Positions 44,142 through 53,462 of a DNA stretch of 64,000 bases are shown here, one piece after another. A model generated the notes under the pieces. It did not search any database, had not been told where the DNA came from, and worked only from the letters and a program-made list of their open reading frames with translations. The translations under genes and the position numbers were made by a program. The stretch is from an uncultured Negativicutes bacterium. Its GTDB lineage: Bacteria; Bacillota; Negativicutes; Veillonellales; Megasphaeraceae. The stretch lies in NCBI GenBank assembly GCA_900752195.1, contig CAADUJ010000003.1, positions 107,772-171,771 of the forward strand, written 5' to 3'. Numbering within the stretch: the first letter of the stretch is position 1; each line of letters opens with the position of its first letter.

Positions 44142-44175
44142 GAAAGGCTGCAGAACGCGATTCTGCGGCCTTTTT
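44142..44175 (+). terminator. Terminator after the GGGtGRT gene
   Basis: AAAGGCTGCAGAA/TTCTGCGGCCTTT stem, CGCGA loop and T-run. The T-run shares bases with the -35 box of the next promoter. Confidence 0.9.
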
Positions 44176-44203
44176 GACGGATATATACAGGGTGTGGTAT
44201 AAT
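44174..44203 (+). promoter_or_regulatory. Promoter of the NlpC/P60 gene
   Basis: TTGACG (44174-44179), 18-base spacer, TATAAT (44198-44203). The leader has a hairpin GAGGCTATCCAAA/TTTGGGTAGCTTC (about 44232-44271) before the ribosome site AAAGAGGA. Confidence 0.75.
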
Positions 44204-44330
44204 ACATAACGGAAATTAAAAGAGCGATTCCATGAGGCTATCCAAAATTACATTTTTTTGGGTAGCTTCTTTCGTAACCATATTTTTTTAGTACTATGTC
44301 TTAATAGGTACCACGAAAAGAGGAACGATC

Positions 44331-45563
44331 ATGAAACCCATTCATATACGTTGGTTTATACAACACTTGATTCCCATGGCCTGCCTGGCCTTCTTCAGCG
44401 TGCCTTGTGTTGTTGGTGCGACCTTTCATCCTGGAGACAGGGGCGATCAAGTCCTGGCCGTGCAGCAGCAACTGGCTGCTGATGGATACGCCATCACGCC
44501 TGATGGTGATTACGGAACGGCTACGACAGAAGCATTGAAACAATTCCAAGCCGACCACGGCCTGGAAGCCGATGGCATTTTAGGCGAAGCCACCTATGAA
44601 GCCCTCATGGGGACGGATATGCCGGAAAACGACAGCACCACGTTCGTACAACATACGGGCCTTCCCACGGAAGCACCGAAAGAAGCTTCTCTGGCCGATA
44701 TTCAGCAGGCCTTGTCCAATCAAGGCTACAGTGTCGATATTGATGGTATTTTCGGCAAAGGCACAGAAGACGCGGTACGGCAATTCCAGGCCAATCATGG
44801 TCTCGAAGCCGATGGCGTCATCGGTCCGGCCACGTATGAAGCTATTTTAGGCTATCCCATGCCGGTTGGGAAGGAACTTATGAAAATCGAATCGCGCTTT
44901 GTAACGGGGGGAGCCGCTAAGGCCGTCGCAGCTTCGGCACCGATGGCTCCGACGGCATCGCAAGATCCCGTCATTACCTTGCAGCAGGCTCTGGCTAACC
45001 ATGGCTATGACGTTGCCGTCGACGGCGTCTTTGGCGTCGGTACGGAAAATGCTGTCCGCGATTTCCAGTCCAATAACGGCCTCGAAGTAGATGGTGTTGT
45101 AGGTGCGGCTACGTATTATGAACTGACGGGTCAGTTTTTGCCTGGCGGTGCATTGCGGCGTTTTGGCAACGGCGGTTATGGCGGTAGCACGATGGTCGAT
45201 GATCGGGCCCAACGGCTCATGGGCATTGCCAATCAGTATATCGGCGTCCCCTATGTCTTTGGCGGAAACGATCCGTCTGGTTTTGATTGCTCTGGCTTTA
45301 CCCGCTACGTGTACTCGGCGGTAGGTATCGACTTGCCCCGCATGGCCGATGAACAGTACAACATGGGCTATGAAGTATCGAGGCCTTTCTTACAGCCAGG
45401 AGATCTGGTATTTTTCTCGACCTATCTTCCTGGCGTCAGCCATGTAGGTATCTATATCGGCAATAACCAGTTCATCGACGCTTCCAGCGATGGCGTCAGC
45501 GTCGACAGTCTGGACAGCTCCTATTGGGCACAACGGTACGTAGGAGCTAAACGCGTATTCTAG
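44331..45563 (+). CDS. Secreted NlpC/P60 peptidoglycan hydrolase with three PG-binding repeats
   Basis: A 410-residue wall enzyme. Signal peptide 1-30. Three peptidoglycan-binding type 1 repeats at about 34-95, 120-176 and 214-267, each with the pattern F(G/D)..T..AV..FQ...GLE.DG..G..TY. The catalytic NlpC/P60 domain is at 292-410: nucleophile Cys320 in FDCSGFTRYVY, His371 in GVSHVGIYIG. It should cut gamma-D-Glu-meso-diaminopimelate bonds in stem peptides. Linkers rich in Ala and Thr lie between repeats 2 and 3. Own promoter and terminator. Confidence 0.94.
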   Translation: MKPIHIRWFIQHLIPMACLAFFSVPCVVGATFHPGDRGDQVLAVQQQLAADGYAITPDGDYGTATTEALKQFQADHGLEADGILGEATYEALMGTDMPENDSTTFVQHTGLPTEAPKEASLADIQQALSNQGYSVDIDGIFGKGTEDAVRQFQANHGLEADGVIGPATYEAILGYPMPVGKELMKIESRFVTGGAAKAVAASAPMAPTASQDPVITLQQALANHGYDVAVDGVFGVGTENAVRDFQSNNGLEVDGVVGAATYYELTGQFLPGGALRRFGNGGYGGSTMVDDRAQRLMGIANQYIGVPYVFGGNDPSGFDCSGFTRYVYSAVGIDLPRMADEQYNMGYEVSRPFLQPGDLVFFSTYLPGVSHVGIYIGNNQFIDASSDGVSVDSLDSSYWAQRYVGAKRVF

Positions 45564-45581
45564 TCGCATAGACTATATCTC

Positions 45582-45620
45582 AGCGAGGAGATGACAGTGT
45601 TGTCATAGCCTCGCTTTTTT
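45582..45620 (+). terminator. Terminator after NlpC/P60 gene
   Basis: AGCGAGG/CCTCGCT outer stem with inner GATGACA/TGTCAT stem, then TTTTTT. Confidence 0.88.
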
Positions 45621-45708
45621 AGTATATGAAAAAAGTTTTTACCTATTGTAATAAAAATGAACAAATTTACATTTTTTTCATACCTTTTGTTCAATCATTC
45701 ACAAAGAA

Positions 45709-45745
45709 TATACATCTCATTCCAGAGATGAAATGTATATTGGTA
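45709..45745. promoter_or_regulatory. Palindrome upstream of ilvA, similar to that before alkaline phosphatase
   Basis: AATATACAT..AATGTATATT arms around CTCATTCCAGAGATGA, sharing the 12-base string AGAATATACATC with 27796-27808. The remaining 45621-45975 gap is AT-rich, with a promoter at 45885-45913 and no convincing gene. Confidence 0.45.
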
Positions 45746-45884
45746 ATGGACGTTTAGACGGGATTATAGAAACAATCATATAAAATGAACGTAAAATAGA
45801 GAATAAAGGATAAAATAAAAGATGAAAACGCAACTAAACATAGTAAAATTCTTCAAGGGAAGAAAGGAAAAGAAAAAATATCTA

Positions 45885-45913
45885 TTGACAGTGGCTAAAT
45901 CAAATCGTATAGT
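45885..45913 (+). promoter_or_regulatory. Promoter of the ilvA-permease-ridA operon
   Basis: TTGACA (45885-45890), 17 bases, TATAGT (45908-45913), about 60 bases before the ilvA start. Confidence 0.8.
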
Positions 45914-45975
45914 GGTAACTGTGAAAAACAGCGCGGTTTTTTATTTGGAAAGTATGTATCTAGGAGGTACAAGAC

Positions 45976-47193
45976 ATGATGGAACAAGTTACATTAGAAA
46001 TGGTAAAACAAGCTCAAGAACGGTTGAAAGGTGTAGCCCAGAAGACGGGTCTTTCTTTTACGAACTCCGTCAGCAAATTGGCTGACTGCCAGGTATATTT
46101 GAAATTGGAAAATCTGCAGCGTACAGGTTCTTTTAAACTGCGCGGTGCATACAATAAAGTAGCATCATTGAGTCAGGAAGAGCGGGATAAAGGTGTCATC
46201 GCTGCATCTGCCGGTAACCACGCCCAGGGCGTGGCCTTAGCTGCCAGCGTATATGGCTGCCAGTCGACGATTTGCATGCCAAAACATGCACCGCTTACGA
46301 AGGTAGCCGCTACAAAAGGCTATGGCGCGAACGTCGTCCTTCACGGTGACTTTTTTGATGAAGCTGCTGCCAAAGCAGAAGAATTGACGCAGAAATACGG
46401 CTATACCTTTGTCCATCCTTTCAATGACCCCGAAGTCATTGCCGGCCAGGGCACGATCGCTTTGGAAATCATGGATCAGCTTCCCGACGTGGATGTCATC
46501 GTAGCCCCTATCGGTGGTGGCGGACTCATTTCTGGCCTTGCCGTAGCCGCTAAGAATGTCAATCCGAAAATCAAGGTCATCGGTGTCCAGACCGATAACA
46601 TGCCGTCCATGAAGACATCCATTGACGCTGGTAAAATCATGACCTACAATGGTAAGGCAACGTTGGCTGATGGCATCGCCGTTAAGACGCCAGGCAGCCT
46701 GACCTATGAAATCTGCAAGAACTATCTCGATGATATTGTAACCGTAGACGAACAGGAAATTGCCAGCGCTATCCTCTGGCTCATCGAACGGGTCAAAACC
46801 GTTTCGGAAGGTGCTGGCGCCGTTCCCGTTGCAGCCCTCATGAATGGTAAGATTTCCGGTATCCATGGCAAAAAAGTAGCAGCTCTCGTCAGCGGCGGCA
46901 ATATCGATGTCAACAACATGACACGCATCATCAGCAGCGGTCTCCTCCGCTCGTGGCGTAAAGTATACTTTTCCACGGTCATTCCGGACCAGCCTGGCGA
47001 ATTGGTCAAGCTCTTATCCCTCATCGCTGAAAGTAATGCCAACGTCCTTTCCGTTACACATGAACGGAGTCAGCACGGCGTCAGCATCGGCTATACAGTC
47101 GTATCGACAGAACTGGAAACGGCAAACGAAAAGCACGTCGAACGGCTCATGGAAACGTTGAAAGATCATCACTATTACGTCACGATGAAATAA
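45976..47193 (+). CDS. ilvA: Threonine ammonia-lyase with ACT domain
   Basis: PLP enzyme that deaminates threonine to 2-oxobutyrate. Of 405 residues, the catalytic part has Lys54 in SFKLRGAYN, the SAGNHAQGVALAA phosphate loop near 77 and the GGGGLISGLA segment near 185-194; residues from about 330 form one ACT-type regulatory domain (VIPDQPGELVKLL). The length and single ACT domain fit the catabolic/short biosynthetic type. AGGAGGT precedes the ATG. The permease and RidA that follow suggest use of threonine or serine as a carbon source. Confidence 0.95.
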   Translation: MMEQVTLEMVKQAQERLKGVAQKTGLSFTNSVSKLADCQVYLKLENLQRTGSFKLRGAYNKVASLSQEERDKGVIAASAGNHAQGVALAASVYGCQSTICMPKHAPLTKVAATKGYGANVVLHGDFFDEAAAKAEELTQKYGYTFVHPFNDPEVIAGQGTIALEIMDQLPDVDVIVAPIGGGGLISGLAVAAKNVNPKIKVIGVQTDNMPSMKTSIDAGKIMTYNGKATLADGIAVKTPGSLTYEICKNYLDDIVTVDEQEIASAILWLIERVKTVSEGAGAVPVAALMNGKISGIHGKKVAALVSGGNIDVNNMTRIISSGLLRSWRKVYFSTVIPDQPGELVKLLSLIAESNANVLSVTHERSQHGVSIGYTVVSTELETANEKHVERLMETLKDHHYYVTMK

Positions 47194-47225
47194 GATTCAT
47201 CGAACCAAAGCTACGGAGGTAACAA

Positions 47226-48620
47226 ATGGAACAACAGAAAATGGAACGTGGATTAAAGCCACGCCATGTTGAAATGATAGCTCTGGGGGGAACCATTGGC
47301 GTTGGCCTGTTTATGGGGTCGGCCAACACGATTCAAATGGCAGGTCCGTCGGTATTGCTCTGCTATGCCGTTACGGGTGTCGTCATGTTTTTCATTATGC
47401 GTATCATGGGAGAAATGTTATATCAGGAACCGGTAACAGGATCCTTTGCGACGTATGGTCATAAATATATCAGTCCGTTCGTCGGATATCTGACGGCCTG
47501 TTCGTACTGGCTCTTATGGGTTATTGTCGGCCTTTCTGAAATCACGGCTGTCGGCATTTATGTACACTATTGGTTCCCGGCGCTGCCCCAATGGATTTCC
47601 GCGTTGGTTGGCATGGGAATCGTCGCCGTCGCCAATATGGCAGCCGTAAAATATTACGGTGAATTTGAATTCTGGTTTGCCCTTATCAAAGTCGTCACGA
47701 TCATCGTCATGCTACTCATCGGCGCATCGGTCATCCTCTTTGGATTTGGCAACGACGGCGTACCCATTGGCATCAGCAATCTCTGGTCTCACGGCGGATT
47801 CATGCCGAACGGCTGGGGCGGAATGCTGGCAGCGATGTGTGTCGTAGCGGCGTCATTCCAGGGCGTCGAATTGATTGGCATTACGGCCGGTGAAGCCCAA
47901 GATCCGCAGCGCACGCTGAAAAAGGCCGTCAACAACATCGTCTGGCGTATTTTAATTTTCTATATCGGCTCGATTTTCGTCATCTTGTGCATCTATCCAT
48001 GGAATGAAGTCAGCTATATTGGCAGCCCTTTCGTCATGACCTTTGCTAAAGTCGGCATCACCGCTGCTGCCGGCATCATCAACTTCGTCGTCTTGACGGC
48101 AGCTCTTTCGGGATGCAACTCTGGTATGTACAGCTCGGGTCGTATGCTCTACACGTTGGCACAGAACGGTCAGGCACCGAAGGTCTTTGCAAAGCTTTCG
48201 TCTTCCGGCGTTCCTAGAAATGGCATTCTCGTCACCATCGTCGTCCTTGCCATTGGCGTCATATTGAACTACCTTATTCCCGATTCGAAGCTCTTTCTCT
48301 ATCTGTATAGTGCGTCTGTCTTCCCGGGCATGGTAGCATGGTTTGTCCTGGCTTGGGCACAGAAACGGTTCCGTGCTTTCTGGGGCCCCGAAGTCATGGC
48401 AAAGCACCCGTTCAAATCGCCTCTGTATCCGTATTCCAATTATTTCTGTATCATCTTCCTCGTTCTCGTCACGATTGGCATGCTCTACAATCCCGATACG
48501 AGAATGTCCATCCTCTCGTCGTGGGTCATCATGGCTGCTCTCGTCGTCGCCTGGTTCGCCTGCGGCCTCAATAAGAAGAAATACGATAAAGACGGTCACT
48601 TGATAGAAGATCATAAATAA
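47226..48620 (+). CDS. Amino acid permease (APC superfamily, AAT type)
   Basis: A 464-residue twelve-helix amino acid/proton symporter. The N-terminus has the APC signature RHVEMIALGGTIGVGLFMGSA in two parts (about 13-33), with the GSFATYGHKYISPF segment following and a hydrophilic tail (NKKKYDKDGHLIED). It sits 32 bases after ilvA with AGGTAAC ahead, so its likely substrates are threonine/serine (inference from context). Confidence 0.92.
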   Translation: MEQQKMERGLKPRHVEMIALGGTIGVGLFMGSANTIQMAGPSVLLCYAVTGVVMFFIMRIMGEMLYQEPVTGSFATYGHKYISPFVGYLTACSYWLLWVIVGLSEITAVGIYVHYWFPALPQWISALVGMGIVAVANMAAVKYYGEFEFWFALIKVVTIIVMLLIGASVILFGFGNDGVPIGISNLWSHGGFMPNGWGGMLAAMCVVAASFQGVELIGITAGEAQDPQRTLKKAVNNIVWRILIFYIGSIFVILCIYPWNEVSYIGSPFVMTFAKVGITAAAGIINFVVLTAALSGCNSGMYSSGRMLYTLAQNGQAPKVFAKLSSSGVPRNGILVTIVVLAIGVILNYLIPDSKLFLYLYSASVFPGMVAWFVLAWAQKRFRAFWGPEVMAKHPFKSPLYPYSNYFCIIFLVLVTIGMLYNPDTRMSILSSWVIMAALVVAWFACGLNKKKYDKDGHLIEDHK

Positions 48621-48699
48621 GGTAAGCTAGTAACGGGGGCATCGGCATATGCGAGCCTCCGTCGCTATATATCAGTATTTTGTAAGGAGATGTATTGAC

Positions 48700-49086
48700 A
48701 TGGCAGTAAACGTAATTAGTACTGAAAAAGCTCCGGGTGCAGTAGGCCCCTATTCGCAGGCCATTAAAGCTGGTGATTTCCTCTTTGCTTCTGGCCAGAT
48801 TGCTATCGATCCTGAAAAAGGTCGCATTACCGCTGGTACTGTAGCCGGCCAGGCAGAACAGTGCATGAAAAATGTCGGCGCCATTTTAGAAGCTGCTGGC
48901 GCAACGTATGATAACGTCGTAAAGACGACAGTCTATATCAATGACATGAACTTCTTTGGCGCTGTCAACGAAGTATATGGCAAATATTTCCAGAAGACCC
49001 TTCCGGCTCGTTCTTGCGTAGAAATCAGCAAGCTTCCGAAGGACGCTATGGTTGAAGTTGAAGTCATTGCGTATGTAGGAAAATAA
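48700..49086 (+). CDS. ridA: RidA/TdcF enamine-imine deaminase
   Basis: A 128-residue YjgF/RidA protein that hydrolyses the 2-aminoacrylate/2-aminocrotonate intermediates released by threonine dehydratase. Features: APGAVGPYSQAI at 10-21, SGQIAIDPEKG near 34-44, the substrate arginine in PARSCVEISKLP near 103-114 and a final MVEVEVIAYV. The ATG at 48700 has AAGGAGATG upstream. Position behind ilvA and the permease fits the Tdc-type grouping. Confidence 0.96.
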   Translation: MAVNVISTEKAPGAVGPYSQAIKAGDFLFASGQIAIDPEKGRITAGTVAGQAEQCMKNVGAILEAAGATYDNVVKTTVYINDMNFFGAVNEVYGKYFQKTLPARSCVEISKLPKDAMVEVEVIAYVGK

Positions 49087-49116
49087 AAAGTACATACGAA
49101 TGTCCTGTAGGGCATT

Positions 49117-49153
49117 CAAAAAAGACCGGGTCCTGCAGGATCCGGTCTTTTTC
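49117..49153. terminator. Bidirectional terminator between ridA and yitT
   Basis: AAAAAGACCGG/CCGGTCTTTTT stem with an inner pairing through GTCCTGCAGGAT; A and T runs on either side. Confidence 0.92.
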
Positions 49154-49166
49154 CAGTAGAGATACG

Positions 49167-50102
49167 TTAATATTCAGGGGGAATCATCGTCTTCGTATGA
49201 GGAAGCTTCATCGATCCCTTAGGCTGCGCTTCTTTGGGCGTTACGGCGTTCGTAAAACCTTTGCCGACGACTTCAGAAGCGTCGCTGATGATGAGGAATG
49301 CTTCGGGGTCGAGCTTATTGACGAGTTGCTTGACTTTGGCTACTTCTGTCAGCTTGATGATGGCGTAAATGATTTTCTTTTCCTGCATCGTATAGGCTCC
49401 CTGGCCCTGCAGGAACGTGGCACCGTGACCGATGTAGCGCATGAGTACTTGAGCGATGACGTCGGAGTGGTTGGAGATGATGACAACGGATTTTCGCTGC
49501 TTCAAGCCGACGACGACCTTATTCGTAATAAAGGCGGAAATATAAACGCCTACGAAGGTAAGGACGGCCAGTTCTAAGGAGAACATGTAGGCCGCAACGG
49601 CTAGGATAAAGCCGTTGATGATCATGATGACATTGCCCATTTCAAGGGAATAGAACTTCTTTACGATGGCGCCGACGACGTCGAGGCCGCCGCTGTTGCC
49701 GTTATACTTATAGATGATACCCATGCCGAGGCCGTAGACGGCGCCGCCTGTGACGCATGAAATGATGGGGTCCTTGACAAGTGTCGTATCAGATAGGAAG
49801 GCTGTCGCATCGAGGGCGATGGAAAGAAAGATAGTTCCGACGATACTCAAAATCGTATAACTGCGGCCCATGAATTTGTAGCAGGCGATCATGATCGGTA
49901 TGTTGAGCAGAAACATGCCGATGCCCATGGGCAAGCCGATGGAGTAGTATAAAATCATATTGACACCGCCGATACCGCCGCTCAAGAGATTATGAGGCAC
50001 GAAAAATGCCGTAATGGCAACGGCTGCCAGAATACAGCCAATAAGCGTTGCAATGTACGGAATAAGGAATTCTTTAAGGCTAAAGCCTCGTTTTACCAGC
50101 AT
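49167..50102 (-). CDS. YitT-family membrane protein (DUF161/DUF2179)
   Basis: A 311-residue protein with five or six N-terminal hydrophobic segments (residues 10-200) and a soluble C-terminal DUF2179 domain (about 210-295, VVIISNHSDVIAQVLM...GQGAYTMQEKKI). The family is widespread in Firmicutes and without a settled function. The ATG at 50102 follows AAGGAGGG; the frame upstream to 50189 has no ribosome site. It is monocistronic and divergent from ispE. Confidence 0.9.
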   Translation of the reverse strand: MLVKRGFSLKEFLIPYIATLIGCILAAVAITAFFVPHNLLSGGIGGVNMILYYSIGLPMGIGMFLLNIPIMIACYKFMGRSYTILSIVGTIFLSIALDATAFLSDTTLVKDPIISCVTGGAVYGLGMGIIYKYNGNSGGLDVVGAIVKKFYSLEMGNVIMIINGFILAVAAYMFSLELAVLTFVGVYISAFITNKVVVGLKQRKSVVIISNHSDVIAQVLMRYIGHGATFLQGQGAYTMQEKKIIYAIIKLTEVAKVKQLVNKLDPEAFLIISDASEVVGKGFTNAVTPKEAQPKGSMKLPHTKTMIPPEY

Positions 50103-50313
50103 AAGACCCTCCTTGAAGAAAATGTACAAACAAATTTGTAAATACAATGGAAAAACATTATAATGAACATGTATTGGGACGTGAGGCAATGTCCTGTGAA
50201 GACGGATATTCCCGACTGTCTCATCATTATAGCATAAGAAAAAAGTAAATCAATCATAGGATAGAATATTCTTTGTACGGTTATATAGAATAGAAGATAC
50301 GGTGGAACAAGAT

Positions 50314-51168
50314 ATGATAGAAGAAAAAGGATATGGGAAAATCAATTTAGCCCTGCGTATTACGGAGCGGCGTCACGATGGATACCACAATATCGATACG
50401 ATATTTCAGTCCATCAGCCTCTACGATACGATTCGCCTGGAGAGGGCAGAGACCTTTCGTATTACCTGCTCCAATCCAAGCCTTCCCTGCGATGAGACGA
50501 ATTTGGCTTATAAGGCGTACGACATGCTAAGACCCTATTGCAAGGGTTCGGATGCAGTCCACATACACATAGAAAAACGCATTCCGCTGGCAGCAGGCCT
50601 TGCCGGAGGCAGTACGGACTGTGCCGCTGTCCTTCGCGGACTGAACCGGCTTTGGAAACTGGGGCTCTCTTATGACGATCTTTGTACACTGGGCAGCAGA
50701 CTCGGCGCTGACGTACCGTTTTGTATACGCGGCGGTACGGCGCGGGGAACGGGAATCGGCGAGGTCTTGAAGTCCTTGCCGGCGCTGCCGGATTGGCCTG
50801 TCGTCATCGTCCATCCCCATCTTGCCGTCCATACGGGAAAGGCATACAGCCTCTTCGATGAAAAAACGGTCACTCAGGCCGTCGATATCAACGCCCAGGA
50901 GGAAGCTGTCCGGACGGGCATCATAGACCGGGTCATCGCTGCATTGGGAAATACCTTTGAAGAACTCGTCATCCCTGGTATGCCAGAACTAGAAGGGCTC
51001 AAGGCTATGCTCCATGGACAAGGGCTTCGACCGCTTATGTCAGGCAGCGGTCCGACGCTGTTTGCTATCATTCCTCCATCCCTGCGGCATCACGATGTCG
51101 TGACGACGTTAACCTCGCGCGTTGAGGATGCAGATATATTTACGTGTCAATTGGTAACAGGAGTGTGA
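50314..51168 (+). CDS. ispE: 4-diphosphocytidyl-2-C-methyl-D-erythritol kinase
   Basis: GHMP kinase of the non-mevalonate isoprenoid pathway, 284 residues. Starts with the KINLALRI motif (9-16), has the ATP loop PLAAGLAGGSTD near 91-102 and the late LMSGSGPTLFA near 239-249. The ATG at 50314 is preferred to the GTG at 50302 because GGTGG lies eight bases ahead and it gives the usual N-terminus. Four bases separate it from the GntR gene. Confidence 0.95.
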   Translation: MIEEKGYGKINLALRITERRHDGYHNIDTIFQSISLYDTIRLERAETFRITCSNPSLPCDETNLAYKAYDMLRPYCKGSDAVHIHIEKRIPLAAGLAGGSTDCAAVLRGLNRLWKLGLSYDDLCTLGSRLGADVPFCIRGGTARGTGIGEVLKSLPALPDWPVVIVHPHLAVHTGKAYSLFDEKTVTQAVDINAQEEAVRTGIIDRVIAALGNTFEELVIPGMPELEGLKAMLHGQGLRPLMSGSGPTLFAIIPPSLRHHDVVTTLTSRVEDADIFTCQLVTGV

Positions 51169-51172
51169 CGCC

Positions 51173-51913
51173 ATGGAAGAGAAGACAACCCATAGAAGAT
51201 TAGAACCTATTCGGCTTGATGCGTACCGTCCCTTGCGGGAAGTGGTCAGCGAAACGTTGCGCAAAGCCATTAAAGATGGTGTATTAAAGCCAGGTGAACG
51301 GCTTATGGAAATCCAGCTGGCAGAAGAGTTGGGCGTAAGCCGCACGCCTATCCGCGAAGCCATCCGCAAGTTGGAACTGGAAGGTTTCGTCGTCATGGTG
51401 CCGCGCCGGGGTACGTATGTAGCTGACATTTCCCTGAAGGATATTGCTCAGGTATTTGAAATCCGCAGCGCCTTGGAACAATTGTCAGCAGGCCTTGCGG
51501 CAGAACGGATCACACCAGATGAACTGGAAGATCTGGAACGTATCCTCGTCGAAGTTAACGGCTATATCCAGCATGATGATTTTGACAAAATCGTCGATGC
51601 CGATATTCGTTTCCATGATATTTTGTATCACGGCAGCCGGAATAATCGCCTCGTAGATATACTGAATAACCTGCGTGAACAGATGCTCCGGTTCCGGTCC
51701 ATTTCCATGCATTACCCAGGCCGTCTCCGCGACACCTGGGAAGAGCATCGTCTCCTCGTCGAGGCGATTGCCGACCGCAACAGTTCGCAAGCGCGGAAGA
51801 TTGCCAAGAAGCATATGGAAAATTCCGAAAAGACCCTGCTAAAGGGTATCAGTAATGATGAAAAGTCAGCCCAGTGGGTTCATGAGCTGTTTCCTACATC
51901 TGATGAAGGCTAA
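51173..51913 (+). CDS. FadR/FCD-type GntR regulator
   Basis: A 246-residue regulator with an N-terminal winged helix (LAEELGVSRTPIREAIRKLELEGF near 43-66) and an all-helical FCD ligand domain (metal-binding residues in D..FH..LYHGS.N, near 141-155). FCD regulators often control lactate, gluconate or other carboxylate genes. Between ispE and the lactate genes larA and D-LDH it is a good candidate for a lactate-responsive regulator (inference). Confidence 0.92.
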   Translation: MEEKTTHRRLEPIRLDAYRPLREVVSETLRKAIKDGVLKPGERLMEIQLAEELGVSRTPIREAIRKLELEGFVVMVPRRGTYVADISLKDIAQVFEIRSALEQLSAGLAAERITPDELEDLERILVEVNGYIQHDDFDKIVDADIRFHDILYHGSRNNRLVDILNNLREQMLRFRSISMHYPGRLRDTWEEHRLLVEAIADRNSSQARKIAKKHMENSEKTLLKGISNDEKSAQWVHELFPTSDEG

Positions 51914-51928
51914 AGGCAGGTGGACACA

Positions 51929-52129
51929 ATGGCCCATGTAACACATGACAACGGGAAATTTCATCACCATTGGGACGTATCGCGTGTGAGGGACGAAATA
52001 CGAGTCCTGTTTGAACGGGATGATGATTTTGAGGGGTTCCTGTATAAGCTGACTTTTTGTGTGTTCTGCTTGCTCTTTATGCGCATCCTCGTGGCTCTGT
52101 ATTTAGGCCGCTGGGGATTGTTTGAATAA
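51929..52129 (+). CDS. Small single-pass membrane protein
   Basis: A 66-residue protein: a His-rich, charged N-terminal half (HVTHDNGKFHHHWD, then DEIRVLFERDDDFEGF) and one hydrophobic segment near 42-60 (FCVFCLLFMRILVALYLG). The ATG at 51929 has AGGTGG ahead; it lies 15 bases after the GntR gene and 15 before larA. No family recognised. Its place suggests a role in lactate use or nickel handling (the histidines), but this is speculation. Confidence 0.65.
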   Translation: MAHVTHDNGKFHHHWDVSRVRDEIRVLFERDDDFEGFLYKLTFCVFCLLFMRILVALYLGRWGLFE

Positions 52130-52144
52130 GAAAGAGGGGTTCTT

Positions 52145-53446
52145 ATGTTAAAAACGTATCATCTGCCCTATGGAAAGGGCGAACAATCTGTAGCATTACC
52201 AGAAGACCATGTACTCTATGATATCAAAGGCGAAGCCATCGCACCGGTAGCATCTCCGGAAGATGCAGTCCGTCAAGCCATAGAGCACCCCATAGAAAGC
52301 GATTCCTTTGAATCGATTTTTCAGGCAGGGCAGACTGTGGCCATCGTCGTCAGTGATATTACGCGCCTTTGCATGAGCGATGTCATGCTCAAGGTCCTCG
52401 TAGAAAAGCTCAATGCCTGCGGTATTGCCGATTCGGATATTACCATCATCGTCGCTACGGGCACACACCGTGGCCAGACCGATGAAGAAGACCGGCGCAT
52501 TTACGGTGATGATATAGTAGACCGCATTTCTATTATCCAGCACGATTGTCATGATGAAGCCCATCTTTCCTACGTCGGAACGACGAGCCGGGGAAACGCC
52601 ATTTATATCAACTCCGCTGCCGTACAGGCTGACAAGCTCATCATTACCGGCGCCGTGTCGTTTCATCCTATGGCCGGATATGGTGGAGGACGGAAGGCCG
52701 TCGTACCGGGCATTGCCGGATTTGACACGATCATGCGCAACCACTGCCATGCTCTGGCCGACCGCTGTGGCGATGGATGCAATCCTAACGTCGATGTAAG
52801 CATCCTTGATGGCAATCCGTTCCATGAAGACATGAAGGAAGCCTGCGGGCTCGTACAACCTGATTTTCTCGTCAACACGCTCTTTACGACGGATGGCGAC
52901 CTTTTTGAAGTCGTAGCCGGACATTGGTATAAAGCCTGGGAAAAAGGCTGCCAGGACCTTCTTCAATCGGGGAGTGTCAACATCCATACGAAAGCCGATG
53001 TGACCATTGCATCGGCCGGCGGGTATCCGAAAGATTTGAATCTCTATCAGTCGATTAAAGCGTATATGAATGCGATTTTTGCGACGAAACCCGGCGGTAT
53101 CATGATCTTGACGCTCGAATGCCCGGACATCAAGGAACCGGCTGTCTTTACGGACTGGTTCTTCCGCAACGATATGCTTCAATGGGAAAAAGACCTACGC
53201 AAGGAATTCAATATGGCTGGTTTCGTAGCCTTTAAGGGCCGTATGATTATTTCCTCCCTTCGCCGCGTCTACGTCGTGACAAGGGAAGAAAATTTTGATT
53301 TCATCAAAAAAAGCGGCCAGGTCCCGGCAAAGAGTCTGGAAGAAGCCTGGGCTCTTGCGCAGAAGGAACTAGAACGTGAAGGAAAAGACGACTATACGAT
53401 TACAGTCATCGGCCATGCATCAGCTACTTTCCCTGTCGTGGAATAA
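52145..53446 (+). CDS. larA: Nickel-pincer lactate racemase LarA
   Basis: Interconverts L- and D-lactate. At 433 residues it keeps the residues known from Lactobacillus plantarum LarA at the same numbers: His108 (ATGTHRG), His174 (SFHPMAGYG), Lys184 (GGRKAVVPG) that tethers the nickel-pincer nucleotide, and His200. The cofactor makers larB, larC and larE are not in the window. Other substrates are known in the LarA superfamily, but the D-lactate dehydrogenase behind it supports lactate. Starts after AAAGAGGGG. Confidence 0.92.
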   Translation: MLKTYHLPYGKGEQSVALPEDHVLYDIKGEAIAPVASPEDAVRQAIEHPIESDSFESIFQAGQTVAIVVSDITRLCMSDVMLKVLVEKLNACGIADSDITIIVATGTHRGQTDEEDRRIYGDDIVDRISIIQHDCHDEAHLSYVGTTSRGNAIYINSAAVQADKLIITGAVSFHPMAGYGGGRKAVVPGIAGFDTIMRNHCHALADRCGDGCNPNVDVSILDGNPFHEDMKEACGLVQPDFLVNTLFTTDGDLFEVVAGHWYKAWEKGCQDLLQSGSVNIHTKADVTIASAGGYPKDLNLYQSIKAYMNAIFATKPGGIMILTLECPDIKEPAVFTDWFFRNDMLQWEKDLRKEFNMAGFVAFKGRMIISSLRRVYVVTREENFDFIKKSGQVPAKSLEEAWALAQKELEREGKDDYTITVIGHASATFPVVE

Positions 53447-53462
53447 GGTGTATAATAAAGCA

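Noticed and set aside
45621..45975. T-box leader for threonine genes
   Set aside because: No T-box core (GGTGGNACCGCG-like) was found; the GCGCGG string there is chance.
45822..46085. Separate small gene upstream of ilvA (87 codons)
   Set aside because: It runs into the ilvA coding region in another frame, spans the ilvA promoter, and has no family likeness.
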